From: an uncultured Draconibacterium sp.
Lineage (GTDB): Bacteria > Bacteroidota > Bacteroidia > Bacteroidales > Prolixibacteraceae
Assembly (NCBI RefSeq): GCF_963674925.1
Contig: NZ_OY771645.1
Span: 74,501-138,500 of the forward strand
DNA: 64,000 bases
Reading direction: 5' to 3'
Positions 26,096-35,317 of the stretch are shown here, in pieces. Made by a program: the position numbers and the translations under genes. The stretch's first letter is position 1; the number at the start of each line of letters is the position of its first letter. The notes beneath the pieces are model-generated. The model was not told the origin of the DNA. It was given only the letters and a program-made list of their open reading frames with translations, and did no database searches.

Positions 26096-27409
26096 TCAGT
26101 TTGGCTGATTTATAAGATAATTTTTAAAACCAGCATATTCACTGGCCATTTGCTCACTTTGTTTCTCGCCTTGCATAAAAGCGGCAAGCTTTTCAGGCAA
26201 TTCAACTTTGCCTTTTCCAATAACATTTTCCACTGTTTCAGTGAACTTTGCAGGATGTGCTGTTTCTAAAAAAACGCCAATTTCATTCCCCGACAAATAT
26301 TCGCTTAACGACTGATAACCACATGCTCCATGCGGATCGCATAAATAGTTCAGTTCGTTGTAAACCTTTAAAATCACTTCTCTGATTTCTTCATCAGAAT
26401 AGCGGTAACCTTTAATTTTTTGGGCAACTACCGCATGTTCGTTTTTGTACAAATCGAGAATACGTGCAAAATTGCTAGGTGCGCCAACGTCCATGGCATT
26501 GGCAATGGTCTCAACCGACGGGCGAGGTTTATACTCCCCACTATTGAGGTATTCAAAAACCACATCGTTTTCGTTATTAGCTGCAATAAATTGTTTTACC
26601 GGCAATCCCATTTCTGCCGCAATCAACCCTGCGGTAAGGTTTCCAAAGTTTCCGCTGGGTACTGAAACAACCAATTGTTTATCATCTAGTTTTCCTGCTT
26701 CTTTCAGGCGGGCATAAGCATTAAAATAATAAAATGCCTGCGGAAGAAAACGCGCTACATTTATAGAGTTAGCCGATGTTAACACCAGCTTTTTATTCAG
26801 CTCTTCATCGAGGAAAGCCGTTTTTACCAAATGCTGACAATCGTCGAAAGTACCTTCGATCTCCAATGCCGTAATATTTTGCCCCAGTGTTGTAAACTGC
26901 GACTCCTGAATATTGCTTACTTTTCCTTTCGGATAAAGTACATAAACATGAATGCCGTCAACGCCCAGGAAACCATTGGCAACAGCACTTCCGGTATCGC
27001 CCGATGTGGCCACCAAAACGTTTACCAGCTTCTCTTGTTTACCCAAAAAATGATTCAGTAAACGCGCCATAAAACGCGCGCCAACGTCTTTAAATGCCAG
27101 TGTTGGGCCGTGAAACAGTTCCAGGGAATAAATAGAATCGGTAACTTTTACAACCGGACAATCAAATTGCAGCGTATCAAAAACGATCTCCTTTAATTTT
27201 GTCTCTTCAATATCTTCGCCAAAGAATTTCTTTGCCACTTCAAAGGCAATTTCCTGAAACGACAGGTTTTGAATTTCATCAAAAAAAGCAGGTTCGAACT
27301 TTTCAATTCGCTCGGGCATAAACAATCCGTTATCTGCTGCCAATCCTTTTACAACTGCTTCTTTTAAAGAAACATCAGGCGTATTTTTATTTGTACTATA
27401 ATATTTCAT
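26096..27409 (-). CDS. thrC: threonine synthase
   Basis: A 437-aa PLP enzyme that converts O-phosphohomoserine to threonine. The PLP lysine lies in LAFKDVGARF near residue 113. The following VATSGDTGSAV is the phosphate/PLP loop, and SANSINVAR is also present. It is the last gene of the thrA-apgM-thrC block, 199 bp after the upstream gene, so it may have a promoter of its own. Confidence 0.96.
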   Translation of the reverse strand: MKYYSTNKNTPDVSLKEAVVKGLAADNGLFMPERIEKFEPAFFDEIQNLSFQEIAFEVAKKFFGEDIEETKLKEIVFDTLQFDCPVVKVTDSIYSLELFHGPTLAFKDVGARFMARLLNHFLGKQEKLVNVLVATSGDTGSAVANGFLGVDGIHVYVLYPKGKVSNIQESQFTTLGQNITALEIEGTFDDCQHLVKTAFLDEELNKKLVLTSANSINVARFLPQAFYYFNAYARLKEAGKLDDKQLVVSVPSGNFGNLTAGLIAAEMGLPVKQFIAANNENDVVFEYLNSGEYKPRPSVETIANAMDVGAPSNFARILDLYKNEHAVVAQKIKGYRYSDEEIREVILKVYNELNYLCDPHGACGYQSLSEYLSGNEIGVFLETAHPAKFTETVENVIGKGKVELPEKLAAFMQGEKQSEQMASEYAGFKNYLINQPN

Positions 27410-27608
27410 CTCATTTCAATTAAAACTTTAGGGGTATTCGATGGAACTCGCTCAAAACTATCGACCTACGTGGAAAATCGTTTTATAAGCTCGTTTCATT
27501 TCTGTGCACAAAAATATAGATTTGCTTTTAAGGTTTTATTCCTGACATCACAAAAACATGACATATATCAGAAATTTAACACCTTTTGTAAGCAACGAAG
27601 GTGGGCAT

Positions 27609-28814
27609 CTATTTCAAAAAAGCCCGAATAAATTCATCACCTTTTAAAGTTCCAAAAACGCCATTGCGCGGATCGAATTCATCGTAAACTTCCACCGCAT
27701 CGGCTTCAGCACCCGGTTTGTAAATGGCAAACGGCACGGCATCGCGGGTATGTGTTTTTAGTGCACATGGCGTTGGATGATCGGGCAAAATAGCAATTGC
27801 CACCTCTTCGTCCATTTTTGCCGTTTCTTCCAAAATGTATTTTACCACGCGCTCATCGAGGTACTCGATTGTTTTTGTTTTCAGTTCCACATCACCTTCG
27901 TGGCCGGCTTCATCGCTGGCTTCGATGTGCAAATACACAAAATCGTTTTCTTTTAGCGCTTCAATTGCAGCCTGTGCTTTTCCTTCGTAGTTGGTATCGT
28001 ATAAACCGGTTGCGCCTTCCACATGAATCACTTTCATTCCGGCATACACTCCAATTCCATGAATCAGATCGACAGCTGAAATTACCGCAGAATTTTCAAT
28101 ACCAAACATTTCTTTTAATGTTGGCATGGCCGGTTTATAACCCGGCGACCATGGCCATACAGAGTTACCCGGATCTTTCCCGGTAGCTTTACGCTTGAGG
28201 TTTACCGGATGATCTTTTAATAGTTCCTGTGATTTTAAAATCAGGTCAGTAACCAAATCAGCAGTCTCTTTTGCTGCCTCGGTTCTGGCTTTTGGCAAAC
28301 AACCGGCAAATGGTGTTCCCGGCACATCGTGTGGCGGAGTACAGGCAAAGTCTTTTACTCCACCTTTTATCACCAGCAAATGACGATACGAAACGCCCGG
28401 GTAGAATTTTATTTTGTCTGTTCCGAGTTTCTCATCCAAAAATCGGATCAACTCTTCTGCTTCTTCATTTGAAATATGTCCGGCCGAGTGATTTTTAATT
28501 TTCTCATCTTCCACACAAATCAGGTTACAGCGCATCCCCAGATCTCCGGGTTGCAGCTCAACTCCCATACTGGCAGCTTCCAATACTCCCCTGCCTTCAA
28601 AAACCTTTTCAACGTCGTATCCCAATACGGCCATGTTGGCAATTTCGCTACCCGGATGCACAGTTTCGGGAACGGTTTTTAATAAGCCCGACTGGCCGTT
28701 TTTTGCCAGCCAATCGATATGTGGTTTGTTCGCCATTTGAAGCGGAGTTTTCCCGCCATAGGCAGCGAGTGGCTCGTCAGACATGCCATCGCCAAGAATT
28801 ATAATGTGTTTCAT
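27609..28814 (-). CDS. apgM: phosphoglycerate-mutase-like enzyme, presumed homoserine kinase
   Basis: A 401-aa alkaline-phosphatase-superfamily protein of the archaeal-type cofactor-independent phosphoglycerate mutase. The start MKHIIILGDGMSDEPL at 28814 gives the metal-binding Asp of the first strand. Metal motifs HIEASDEAGHEGD near residue 300 and ILPDHPTP near residue 345 are intact. The block thrA-this gene-thrC has no classical thrB, and in Bacteroides a related protein has been reported to supply homoserine kinase activity. That role is therefore likelier here than glycolysis. Confidence 0.85.
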   Translation of the reverse strand: MKHIIILGDGMSDEPLAAYGGKTPLQMANKPHIDWLAKNGQSGLLKTVPETVHPGSEIANMAVLGYDVEKVFEGRGVLEAASMGVELQPGDLGMRCNLICVEDEKIKNHSAGHISNEEAEELIRFLDEKLGTDKIKFYPGVSYRHLLVIKGGVKDFACTPPHDVPGTPFAGCLPKARTEAAKETADLVTDLILKSQELLKDHPVNLKRKATGKDPGNSVWPWSPGYKPAMPTLKEMFGIENSAVISAVDLIHGIGVYAGMKVIHVEGATGLYDTNYEGKAQAAIEALKENDFVYLHIEASDEAGHEGDVELKTKTIEYLDERVVKYILEETAKMDEEVAIAILPDHPTPCALKTHTRDAVPFAIYKPGAEADAVEVYDEFDPRNGVFGTLKGDEFIRAFLK

Positions 28815-28921
28815 CTTGTTCAGAAAATATAGGGAAGACCGATTTCCGGTGACAGCAGTTGGCAACCGGTCTTCAAAGTTTTTTTACTTTTTATATGAAT
28901 GTTTTTAGCAGCAACTTTGTT

Positions 28922-31342
28922 CTATATGTTCGACACTTTTATTAAATCGGCAAATACACCGGCTGCGGTTACCGAAGCACCGGCACCGTATCCTTTTATC
29001 AGCATCGGAAACTCCTGGTAGCGTTCGGTTGTATACATCACCAGGTTATTGCTTCCTTCCAGGTCGTAAAACGGATGTGTAGAATCTACTTCCTGCAATC
29101 CGGCTTCGGCTTTACCATTCTCGAACTTAGCCACAAAGCGCCATTTTTTATTTTCAGCTTCCAGTCGTTGACGTTCGGTTTCAAATTTGGCATCCAACTC
29201 CGAAACACCCGCCCAAAACTCGTCGAGCGTGCCGGCGAAAAGTTCTTCGGGTACAAAACGGTTGATAAAAATTTCATCCATTTCAATACGATAACCCGAT
29301 TCGCGGGCAAGAATCAGAATTTTACGAGCCACGTCAACACCACTTAAATCAACACGGGGATCGGGTTCTGAATAACCTTCTTCCTTGGCCATTTGAATGG
29401 TTTTGCTCAATGGAATATCAGCCGAAATAGTATTAAAAATATAGTTGAGCGTGCCGGAAAGAACGGCTTCAATCCGCAACACTTTATCGCCCGAATTCAC
29501 CAAATCATTAAGTGTATTAATAATAGGCAAACCGGCGCCAACGTTTGTTTCAAAAAGAAATTTAATCCCTTTCTTTTTGGCGATTTTTTTCAGTTCAGCA
29601 TAATTATCATACTCCGATGAAGCGGCTACTTTATTTGCCGTAACAATGGAAACGTTCGAACTCAAAATTTCTTTATAAAGATCGGCAACCGCATCGTTGG
29701 CCGTACAATCCACAAACACTGAATTGTAAATATTCATTTCCTTGATCTCATCAACAAAACCCTGCAACGAAGATGTTTTTTCTGAAACATCCAACTGCTC
29801 TTTAAAGGAATCAATTTCGATTCCATCGCGGTTAAAAAGCATTTTTTTAGAGTTGGCAATTCCGGCTAACTTCAATCGCAGGTGGTTTTCTTTTAAAAGA
29901 CGTTCCTGTTGTTGTTTTATTTGCTTAAGCAGGTTTCCTCCAACAGTACCGATTCCCATCAGGAAAATATTCAGCTCCACATTCTCCGAAAGGAAGAACG
30001 ATTCGTGCACCACATTTAAGGTTTTCCGCAGGTCTTCGTTTTTAACTACCCACGAAATATTCAGCTCCGAAGCTCCCTGCGCGATCGCAATAATATTAAC
30101 ACCACTTTTTCCCATGGTAGAGAAAAGTTTGCCGGCAATACCGGTAGTGTGTTTCATATTCTCGCCAACAATAGCTACAACCGAAACACTTCTTTCGAGA
30201 TCAATTTTATTCACCTGTCCGGCGGAGATCTCCTTTTCAAATTCTTCGCGAATTGCGGCTTCGGCCACATCCAGTGCTTTTTCTTCAATAGCCACACTGA
30301 TTGAATTCTCCGATGACGCCTGCGAAATCAGAATCACGTTTACATTTACTTTTGCAAGTGCAGTAAACAATCGCATTGAAATACCGGTAACACCAACCAT
30401 TCCGATACCCTGCAAAGTAACCAGCGTAATTCCCGAAATGGAAGAAATACCTTTAATCGGGCGGTCGAAACCATTCTTTACGCCTTTTACAATTTTGGTT
30501 CCCGGGTTTTCAGGTTCGAAAGTATTTTTTATCTGAATTGGAATTCCTTTTTGGTAAACCGGTAAAATAGTTGGCGGATAAATTACTTTGGCGCCAAAAT
30601 GCGAAAGCTCCATAGCCTCCGAATAAGTAATCTCCGGAATAGTGTATGCTTTGCGAATCACGCGCGGATCGGCAGTCATAAAACCATTTACATCGGTCCA
30701 GATTTCCAGAATTTCAACATCAAGTGCTGCAGCCAAAATCGCAGCAGTAAAATCGGATCCACCGCGCCCAAGCGTAGTAAATTCGCCTTTGGCATTTTTC
30801 GAGATAAAACCGGGAACAACCGCCGCTCCTTTAAACCCGGCAAAAGTTTCCTTGATTTTGCCATTGGTCACTTCAAAATCAACTGCCGCTTTACCAAAGT
30901 TGCTGTCGGTTTGAATAAACTCCGACGAGTCTTTTCTGGGGCAACCAATAAATTCGGCAACAATATGCGACGAAATTCGCTCTCCCAAACCGGCTATACG
31001 ATCGAGTGTTTTCAGTGTTAATTCGCCCACCAAAGTTATACCGGTAAGTAATTTCTCCAGCTCGTCGAGCAATACATCAACATGCTCTTTTACCGCTCCT
31101 GATCCGTTAAAAAGTTCACTTAATGTTTCGTTGTGTCTTTGTCTGATTTCCGTAAGTTCCGTATGAAAGTCGCCTGTACCAGAGGCAGCATTGTGCGCTG
31201 CCGTTAGAATTTTATCGGTTATGCCACCAAGGGCCGAAACTACCACAACAACGTCGTCGTTCTGGCTTAGTACAATGTCTTTTACACGTTTAATGTTCGC
31301 GGCGGAACCTACGGATGTTCCACCAAACTTTAACACTTTCAT
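28922..31342 (-). CDS. thrA: bifunctional aspartokinase/homoserine dehydrogenase
   Basis: An 806-aa fusion catalysing the first and third steps from aspartate to threonine. Residues 1 to about 290 are aspartokinase, with VLKFGGTSVGS at the start and TLGRGGSDFTA near residue 192. Two ACT regulatory domains follow (about 305-455), the likely site of threonine feedback. Homoserine dehydrogenase covers about 465-806, with IGTVGGNLL and the terminal GYGAGASVTAAGVFAD. First gene of the threonine unit. Confidence 0.96.
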   Translation of the reverse strand: MKVLKFGGTSVGSAANIKRVKDIVLSQNDDVVVVVSALGGITDKILTAAHNAASGTGDFHTELTEIRQRHNETLSELFNGSGAVKEHVDVLLDELEKLLTGITLVGELTLKTLDRIAGLGERISSHIVAEFIGCPRKDSSEFIQTDSNFGKAAVDFEVTNGKIKETFAGFKGAAVVPGFISKNAKGEFTTLGRGGSDFTAAILAAALDVEILEIWTDVNGFMTADPRVIRKAYTIPEITYSEAMELSHFGAKVIYPPTILPVYQKGIPIQIKNTFEPENPGTKIVKGVKNGFDRPIKGISSISGITLVTLQGIGMVGVTGISMRLFTALAKVNVNVILISQASSENSISVAIEEKALDVAEAAIREEFEKEISAGQVNKIDLERSVSVVAIVGENMKHTTGIAGKLFSTMGKSGVNIIAIAQGASELNISWVVKNEDLRKTLNVVHESFFLSENVELNIFLMGIGTVGGNLLKQIKQQQERLLKENHLRLKLAGIANSKKMLFNRDGIEIDSFKEQLDVSEKTSSLQGFVDEIKEMNIYNSVFVDCTANDAVADLYKEILSSNVSIVTANKVAASSEYDNYAELKKIAKKKGIKFLFETNVGAGLPIINTLNDLVNSGDKVLRIEAVLSGTLNYIFNTISADIPLSKTIQMAKEEGYSEPDPRVDLSGVDVARKILILARESGYRIEMDEIFINRFVPEELFAGTLDEFWAGVSELDAKFETERQRLEAENKKWRFVAKFENGKAEAGLQEVDSTHPFYDLEGSNNLVMYTTERYQEFPMLIKGYGAGASVTAAGVFADLIKVSNI

Positions 31343-31400
31343 ACGATTTTTTTTAACTATTTATATTTGTAAAAACTACTTCAATTTTAAGCCTTCCTTA

Positions 31401-31440
31401 TAAAAAAACCGGATGAATCGACAGAATCAATTCACCCGGT
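31401..31440 (-). terminator. intrinsic terminator after recA
   Basis: On the minus strand an 11-bp stem (ACCGGGTGAAT with ATTCATCCGGT, one G-T pair) surrounds an 11-nt loop and is followed by seven T. It separates recA from thrA. Confidence 0.8.
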
Positions 31441-31464
31441 ATATTCTGTCTATATCAGTATAAT

Positions 31465-32490
31465 CTATTCTGTGGTGGTGGTTCCGGTAATGGCTTCTAC
31501 AATCTTCGTTTCTAACTCCTGAGCAAGCTCGGGATTATCGATAACCAACTGACGCACTGTTTCGCGCCCCTGACCCAATTTTGTTTCACCATAGCTAAAC
31601 CACGATCCGCTTTTTTTGATAATATTGAACTGAACACCCAAATCGATGATCTCACCTGATTTAGAAATTCCTTCGCCATACATAATATCAAATTCAGCTT
31701 TGCGGAATGGTGGTGCCACTTTGTTTTTCACCACTTTTACACGAACGTGGTTACCGTTCACTTCGTCGCCATCTTTAATTTGTCCGATACGACGAATATC
31801 CAAACGCACCGAGGCATAAAATTTAAGTGCATTACCACCGGTAGTGGTTTCCGGGTTACCGAACATCACACCGATTTTCTCGCGCAACTGGTTAATGAAA
31901 ATACAGCAGGTTTTTGTTTTGTTGATGTTGGCCGTAAGTTTACGCAGTGCCTGCGACATCAAACGTGCCTGAAGTCCCATTTTTGAGTCTCCCATTTCGC
32001 CTTCCAGTTCAGCTTTTGGTGTTAATGCAGCAACCGAATCGATTACAACAATATCCAACGCTCCCGAACGAATCAGGTTATCGGTAATTTCCAAAGCCTG
32101 CTCACCGTTATCGGGTTGCGAAATTAAAAGTTCATCAATATCAACACCCAGTTTACGGGCGTAGTAGGGATCAAAAGCATGCTCGGCATCAACAATAGCA
32201 GCGATTCCACCGGCTTTCTGAGCTTCGGCAATGGCATGAATAGCCAGGGTTGTTTTACCCGACGATTCAGGACCATAAATCTCAATTACACGGCCTTTCG
32301 GAAATCCGCCTACACCTAAAGCTACGTCAAGTGCAATCGATCCTGACGATATGGCCGGAATATCCTGTTCTGCCTGATCGCCCATGCGCATAATAGAACC
32401 TTTACCATAGCTCTTTTCAATTTTATCCATTGTAAGCTGAAGCGCTTTCAGCTTTTCCTTGTTCATTTGAGCTCTCTCCTCTTTTGTCAT
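31465..32490 (-). CDS. recA: recombinase RecA
   Basis: A 341-aa ATP-dependent strand-exchange protein for homologous recombination and repair. Walker A GPESSGKTTLAIHA near residue 72, the Walker B strand IVVIDSVAAL near residue 145, and the L2 region MFGNPETTTGGNALKFYASVR all match. It follows bcp by 12 bp and ends before a clear terminator. Confidence 0.98.
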   Translation of the reverse strand: MTKEERAQMNKEKLKALQLTMDKIEKSYGKGSIMRMGDQAEQDIPAISSGSIALDVALGVGGFPKGRVIEIYGPESSGKTTLAIHAIAEAQKAGGIAAIVDAEHAFDPYYARKLGVDIDELLISQPDNGEQALEITDNLIRSGALDIVVIDSVAALTPKAELEGEMGDSKMGLQARLMSQALRKLTANINKTKTCCIFINQLREKIGVMFGNPETTTGGNALKFYASVRLDIRRIGQIKDGDEVNGNHVRVKVVKNKVAPPFRKAEFDIMYGEGISKSGEIIDLGVQFNIIKKSGSWFSYGETKLGQGRETVRQLVIDNPELAQELETKIVEAITGTTTTE

Positions 32491-32502
32491 GTTCAGAATA
32501 GG

Positions 32503-32967
32503 TTATAGATTTAATGTTTCAATAATCTGATTCGTGTGATCTTTTGTATTTACTTTTTCGAAAATTTCGGCGATTACGCCCTCTTCGTCAATAACAAAGG
32601 TTTTTCGTAAAACGCCCATGTATTCCCGGCCATAATTCTTTTTTAAGCCCCACGCGCCATATGCCTCCAGAATTTCTTTTTCGGTATCAGCGATCAGGTT
32701 GAATTTAAACCCAAATTTGTCGATAAACTTCTGATGCGACTTTTCACTGTCGGGGCTCACACCCACTACATCAAAACCTTTTTCCAGCCAGGCGTCGTAA
32801 TTGTCGTTCAAATTACACGATTCGGCCGTACAACCGGGAGTGTTGTCTTTTGGGTAAAAATAAAGGATCAGCTTTTTTCCGGCAAAATCTTTAAGAGCGA
32901 TTTTCTCGCCATTTTGATTTTTACCTTCAAAATCCGGTGCCTTATCTCCAACTTTTAAATTTGCCAT
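32503..32967 (-). CDS. bcp: thioredoxin-dependent thiol peroxidase (BCP/PrxQ)
   Basis: A 154-aa peroxiredoxin that reduces hydroperoxides at the expense of thioredoxin. YPKDNTPGCTAESCNLND (about residue 40) holds the peroxidatic Cys and a second Cys five residues later as the resolving thiol. The start MANLKVGDKAP at 32967 is chosen because the promoter box at 32991-32998 puts transcription start near the ATG at 32985. It heads a unit with recA. Confidence 0.93.
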   Translation of the reverse strand: MANLKVGDKAPDFEGKNQNGEKIALKDFAGKKLILYFYPKDNTPGCTAESCNLNDNYDAWLEKGFDVVGVSPDSEKSHQKFIDKFGFKFNLIADTEKEILEAYGAWGLKKNYGREYMGVLRKTFVIDEEGVIAEIFEKVNTKDHTNQIIETLNL

Positions 32968-32990
32968 ATCTAACGAATTATTCAATTTTA

Positions 32991-32998
32991 CAAATATA
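32991..32998 (-). promoter_or_regulatory. -7 box for bcp-recA
   Basis: Reads TATATTTG on the minus strand, an exact TAnnTTTG match, 23 nt before the preferred bcp start codon. Confidence 0.5.
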
Positions 32999-33120
32999 GT
33001 TTAATAAATGATAAATCTCAGTTCAATTCTGTATCTTAGCTGCTACTTCAGTATAATTTAATCTCTGAAAAAAATTGATTTTTTGTAGCTTTACAAACAT
33101 AAAACAGAACTGGTTTTTAT

Positions 33121-34563
33121 ATGATTTTTAGAAAGGTTTTAGCACTACTAACAATATTCGCTATTTTTTTGTTTGCGTCTAACAGCGTTTTTGGAGGAGA
33201 CCAGAAAAATCCCTTATCGCAAGCTATTCGTTTATACGACGAAGGCAATTTTGACGATGCCGAGATAATCCTAAAAAAGTTGATGGATGAGAAACCTGAC
33301 CACCTGATGGTTAATTACTATTATGGTGCCTGCCGAACCGAAAACGGGCATTACGGAACTAACGAAATTATTTACCTGCTGAACGGAAGTCTGGGTGAAG
33401 CGCCTCTAAAAACCGATTATTATATTGGTGTTCAGTACCACGCAAAAAATCGTTTCGATGAGGCCTTAAAATACTATACATTATTTAAGAATAAAACCGA
33501 CGAAACAACGGCACAGGAAGTTGGACTTGCAGAAAAAATGCAGCTTTGCAGCGAGAGAATAAATCCGTTTGAGCAACAGGAAGAAACAGAAGAAATTGTT
33601 GAAACTGCAGCGAGCGATGTAATGCCGGCAGCCGTGCCCCGCGCGACAGAACCTGAACCATTTAATCCGGTTATTGGTGGAACTGTAATCGCATCTGACC
33701 TTGCTGACTCAACCCAAACTATTGCCGCAAATGATTCAATTTTGGTTGACTCAACAATTACCGACTCAATTATTGCAGAGCCGGCAGTGATTGAAGAACC
33801 TGCAGAAGTTTTACCGGAGCCGATAAATTTTGTGGTGAATGCCGAGATTACTTATCCCGACACCACGTTCTTTAAAACAAAAAAAGGATTAAAATCATAT
33901 ACCGAAGGAACAGCCAAACAAGAAGAGCTGGAGCAAACGATAAGCAATACAGATAAACTGCGAAAAGAATATGGTGCCACAACCTCGTACACCGAGCGCC
34001 AAACACTGGGAAAACAAATTCTAGATAACGAAACAAGTATCTTTCAGTTACGGGGCGCTGCAGAAGAATTGCTGCTAAAATCGCAACAGGAAGAAAATTC
34101 ATACTGGCAGGATGCATCTTACGAAGAAATAGCAGCCTTCCATAAACAGACCGATGAATATTTGGCAGCCTACAATGCACAATCAATTCCTGAAAAACCG
34201 GATTCGATCATCCTGGTGGCACCGTCAATTGCCCCGGTCAACCGAATAACAACCGGCGAAACTGAAGACACAACAGAAGACGAATTGATCTATAAAATCC
34301 AGTTGGGCGCTTACAGCCGTGGATTGCCGCCCTATGTAAAACGATTATTCGACAAGTTATCCTATATTCGTAAAATCGAGAATTACACCGACGAAAAAGG
34401 CATTGTGGTTTACACTACAGGAAACCTTACAAACTACGACGATGCAGTAAAAATGCAGGAACAAGTACGCCGGGAAGGTGTAGAAGATGCCTATGTTGTG
34501 CCGTATTTTAACGGAAAAAGAATAACTTTGAGTGAAGCTAAAGAAATTGAAAACGACAAATGA
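33121..34563 (+). CDS. exported SPOR-domain protein with TPR-like repeats
   Basis: A 480-aa protein with a signal peptide (about 1-25). Residues about 30-150 contain tetratricopeptide-type helix pairs (e.g. QAIRLYDEGNFDDAEIILKK). A Pro/Glu/Thr-rich linker follows. The C-terminal SPOR domain (about 390-465, IYKIQLGAYSRGLPPYVKRLF to DAYVVPYFNGKRI) binds peptidoglycan denuded of stem peptides, so the protein likely acts in septal or cell-wall function. It overlaps clpS by 4 bp (ATGA). Confidence 0.85.
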   Translation: MIFRKVLALLTIFAIFLFASNSVFGGDQKNPLSQAIRLYDEGNFDDAEIILKKLMDEKPDHLMVNYYYGACRTENGHYGTNEIIYLLNGSLGEAPLKTDYYIGVQYHAKNRFDEALKYYTLFKNKTDETTAQEVGLAEKMQLCSERINPFEQQEETEEIVETAASDVMPAAVPRATEPEPFNPVIGGTVIASDLADSTQTIAANDSILVDSTITDSIIAEPAVIEEPAEVLPEPINFVVNAEITYPDTTFFKTKKGLKSYTEGTAKQEELEQTISNTDKLRKEYGATTSYTERQTLGKQILDNETSIFQLRGAAEELLLKSQQEENSYWQDASYEEIAAFHKQTDEYLAAYNAQSIPEKPDSIILVAPSIAPVNRITTGETEDTTEDELIYKIQLGAYSRGLPPYVKRLFDKLSYIRKIENYTDEKGIVVYTTGNLTNYDDAVKMQEQVRREGVEDAYVVPYFNGKRITLSEAKEIENDK

Positions 34564-34838
34564 CGCAGAAAGAGACAAAAAAAATCCCAAAAGGTGATTT
34601 TAAAGATGGAGTTGTTGAGGAGAATTTCCTGACTTTGCATAACGACGATGTGCACACATTCGATTATGTTATCGATGCTTTGATTGACATTTGCAAACAT
34701 GGTTACGAGCAGGCTACACAATGTACAATGCTAGTGCATTACAAAGGCAAATGCGATGTAAAGAAAGGAGCTTTTGATGCACTAAAGCCACTGAAAGATG
34801 CATTGATCGAGCGCGAATTAAACGCAACTATTGACTAA
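34560..34838 (+). CDS. clpS: ATP-dependent Clp protease adaptor ClpS
   Basis: A 92-aa adaptor that delivers N-degron substrates to ClpAP. LHNDDVHTFDYVIDAL near residue 27 is the substrate-binding region, and CTMLVHYKGKCDVKKGAFD follows. The start codon overlaps the stop of the SPOR gene, which indicates coupling. NfeD follows after 5 bp. Confidence 0.93.
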   Translation: MTQKETKKIPKGDFKDGVVEENFLTLHNDDVHTFDYVIDALIDICKHGYEQATQCTMLVHYKGKCDVKKGAFDALKPLKDALIERELNATID

Positions 34839-34843
34839 AACAT

Positions 34844-35314
34844 ATGAGCATTCTTGCTATTATTTTACTAATTCTTCTCGGCCTGCTCCTGTTACTCATC
34901 GAGTTTGCAGTTATTCCGGGAGTTACCATCGCCGGAATTGGCGGTTTTCTTCTTTTAGGAGGAGCAGTGTATGTGGCTTTTGCCGAATACGGAACACTTG
35001 CAGGTTTTATAACACTGGCCGCAGTTCTTATTCTCGCCCCGGCAATGATTTACTACTTCTTTAAATCGCGGGCAGGGAAAAAAATGATCCTGGAAAAGAA
35101 TATTGTAGGAAAAGTTGACCTTATTAACAGGGAGAAGATTGTTGTGGGCGAAACCGGTAAATCGATTGGAAGATTAGCACCAATGGGAAAAGTAAAAGTG
35201 AATGGCGAGATAGTGGAAGCACAATCAACCGGAGCTTTCATCGACCACAATACCGAAATTAGAGTTTTGAAAATTGAATCCAATAAAATTATTGTAGAAC
35301 CTTTAAATAAATAA
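34844..35314 (+). CDS. NfeD-family membrane protein
   Basis: A 156-aa protein with two to three N-terminal hydrophobic helices (about 2-75) and a C-terminal OB-fold domain (about 85-150, with GKVDLINREKIVVGETGKS and GAFIDHNTEIRV). This is the short NfeD1b layout that pairs with flotillin-like genes, as here: floA begins 3 bp after its stop. Confidence 0.9.
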   Translation: MSILAIILLILLGLLLLLIEFAVIPGVTIAGIGGFLLLGGAVYVAFAEYGTLAGFITLAAVLILAPAMIYYFFKSRAGKKMILEKNIVGKVDLINREKIVVGETGKSIGRLAPMGKVKVNGEIVEAQSTGAFIDHNTEIRVLKIESNKIIVEPLNK

Positions 35315-35317
35315 AAT

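Noticed and set aside
28815..28865. 17-residue N-terminal extension of the phosphoglycerate-mutase-like protein.
   Set aside because: The extension is not family-like; the start at 28814 gives the conserved first strand.
29742..30536. 264-residue + strand frame with Ser/Phe-rich composition.
   Set aside because: Antisense to thrA, which is clearly intact.
31342..31464. Threonine attenuator leader peptide before thrA.
   Set aside because: Only a plain terminator was found; no Thr/Ile-rich short frame with a competing hairpin.
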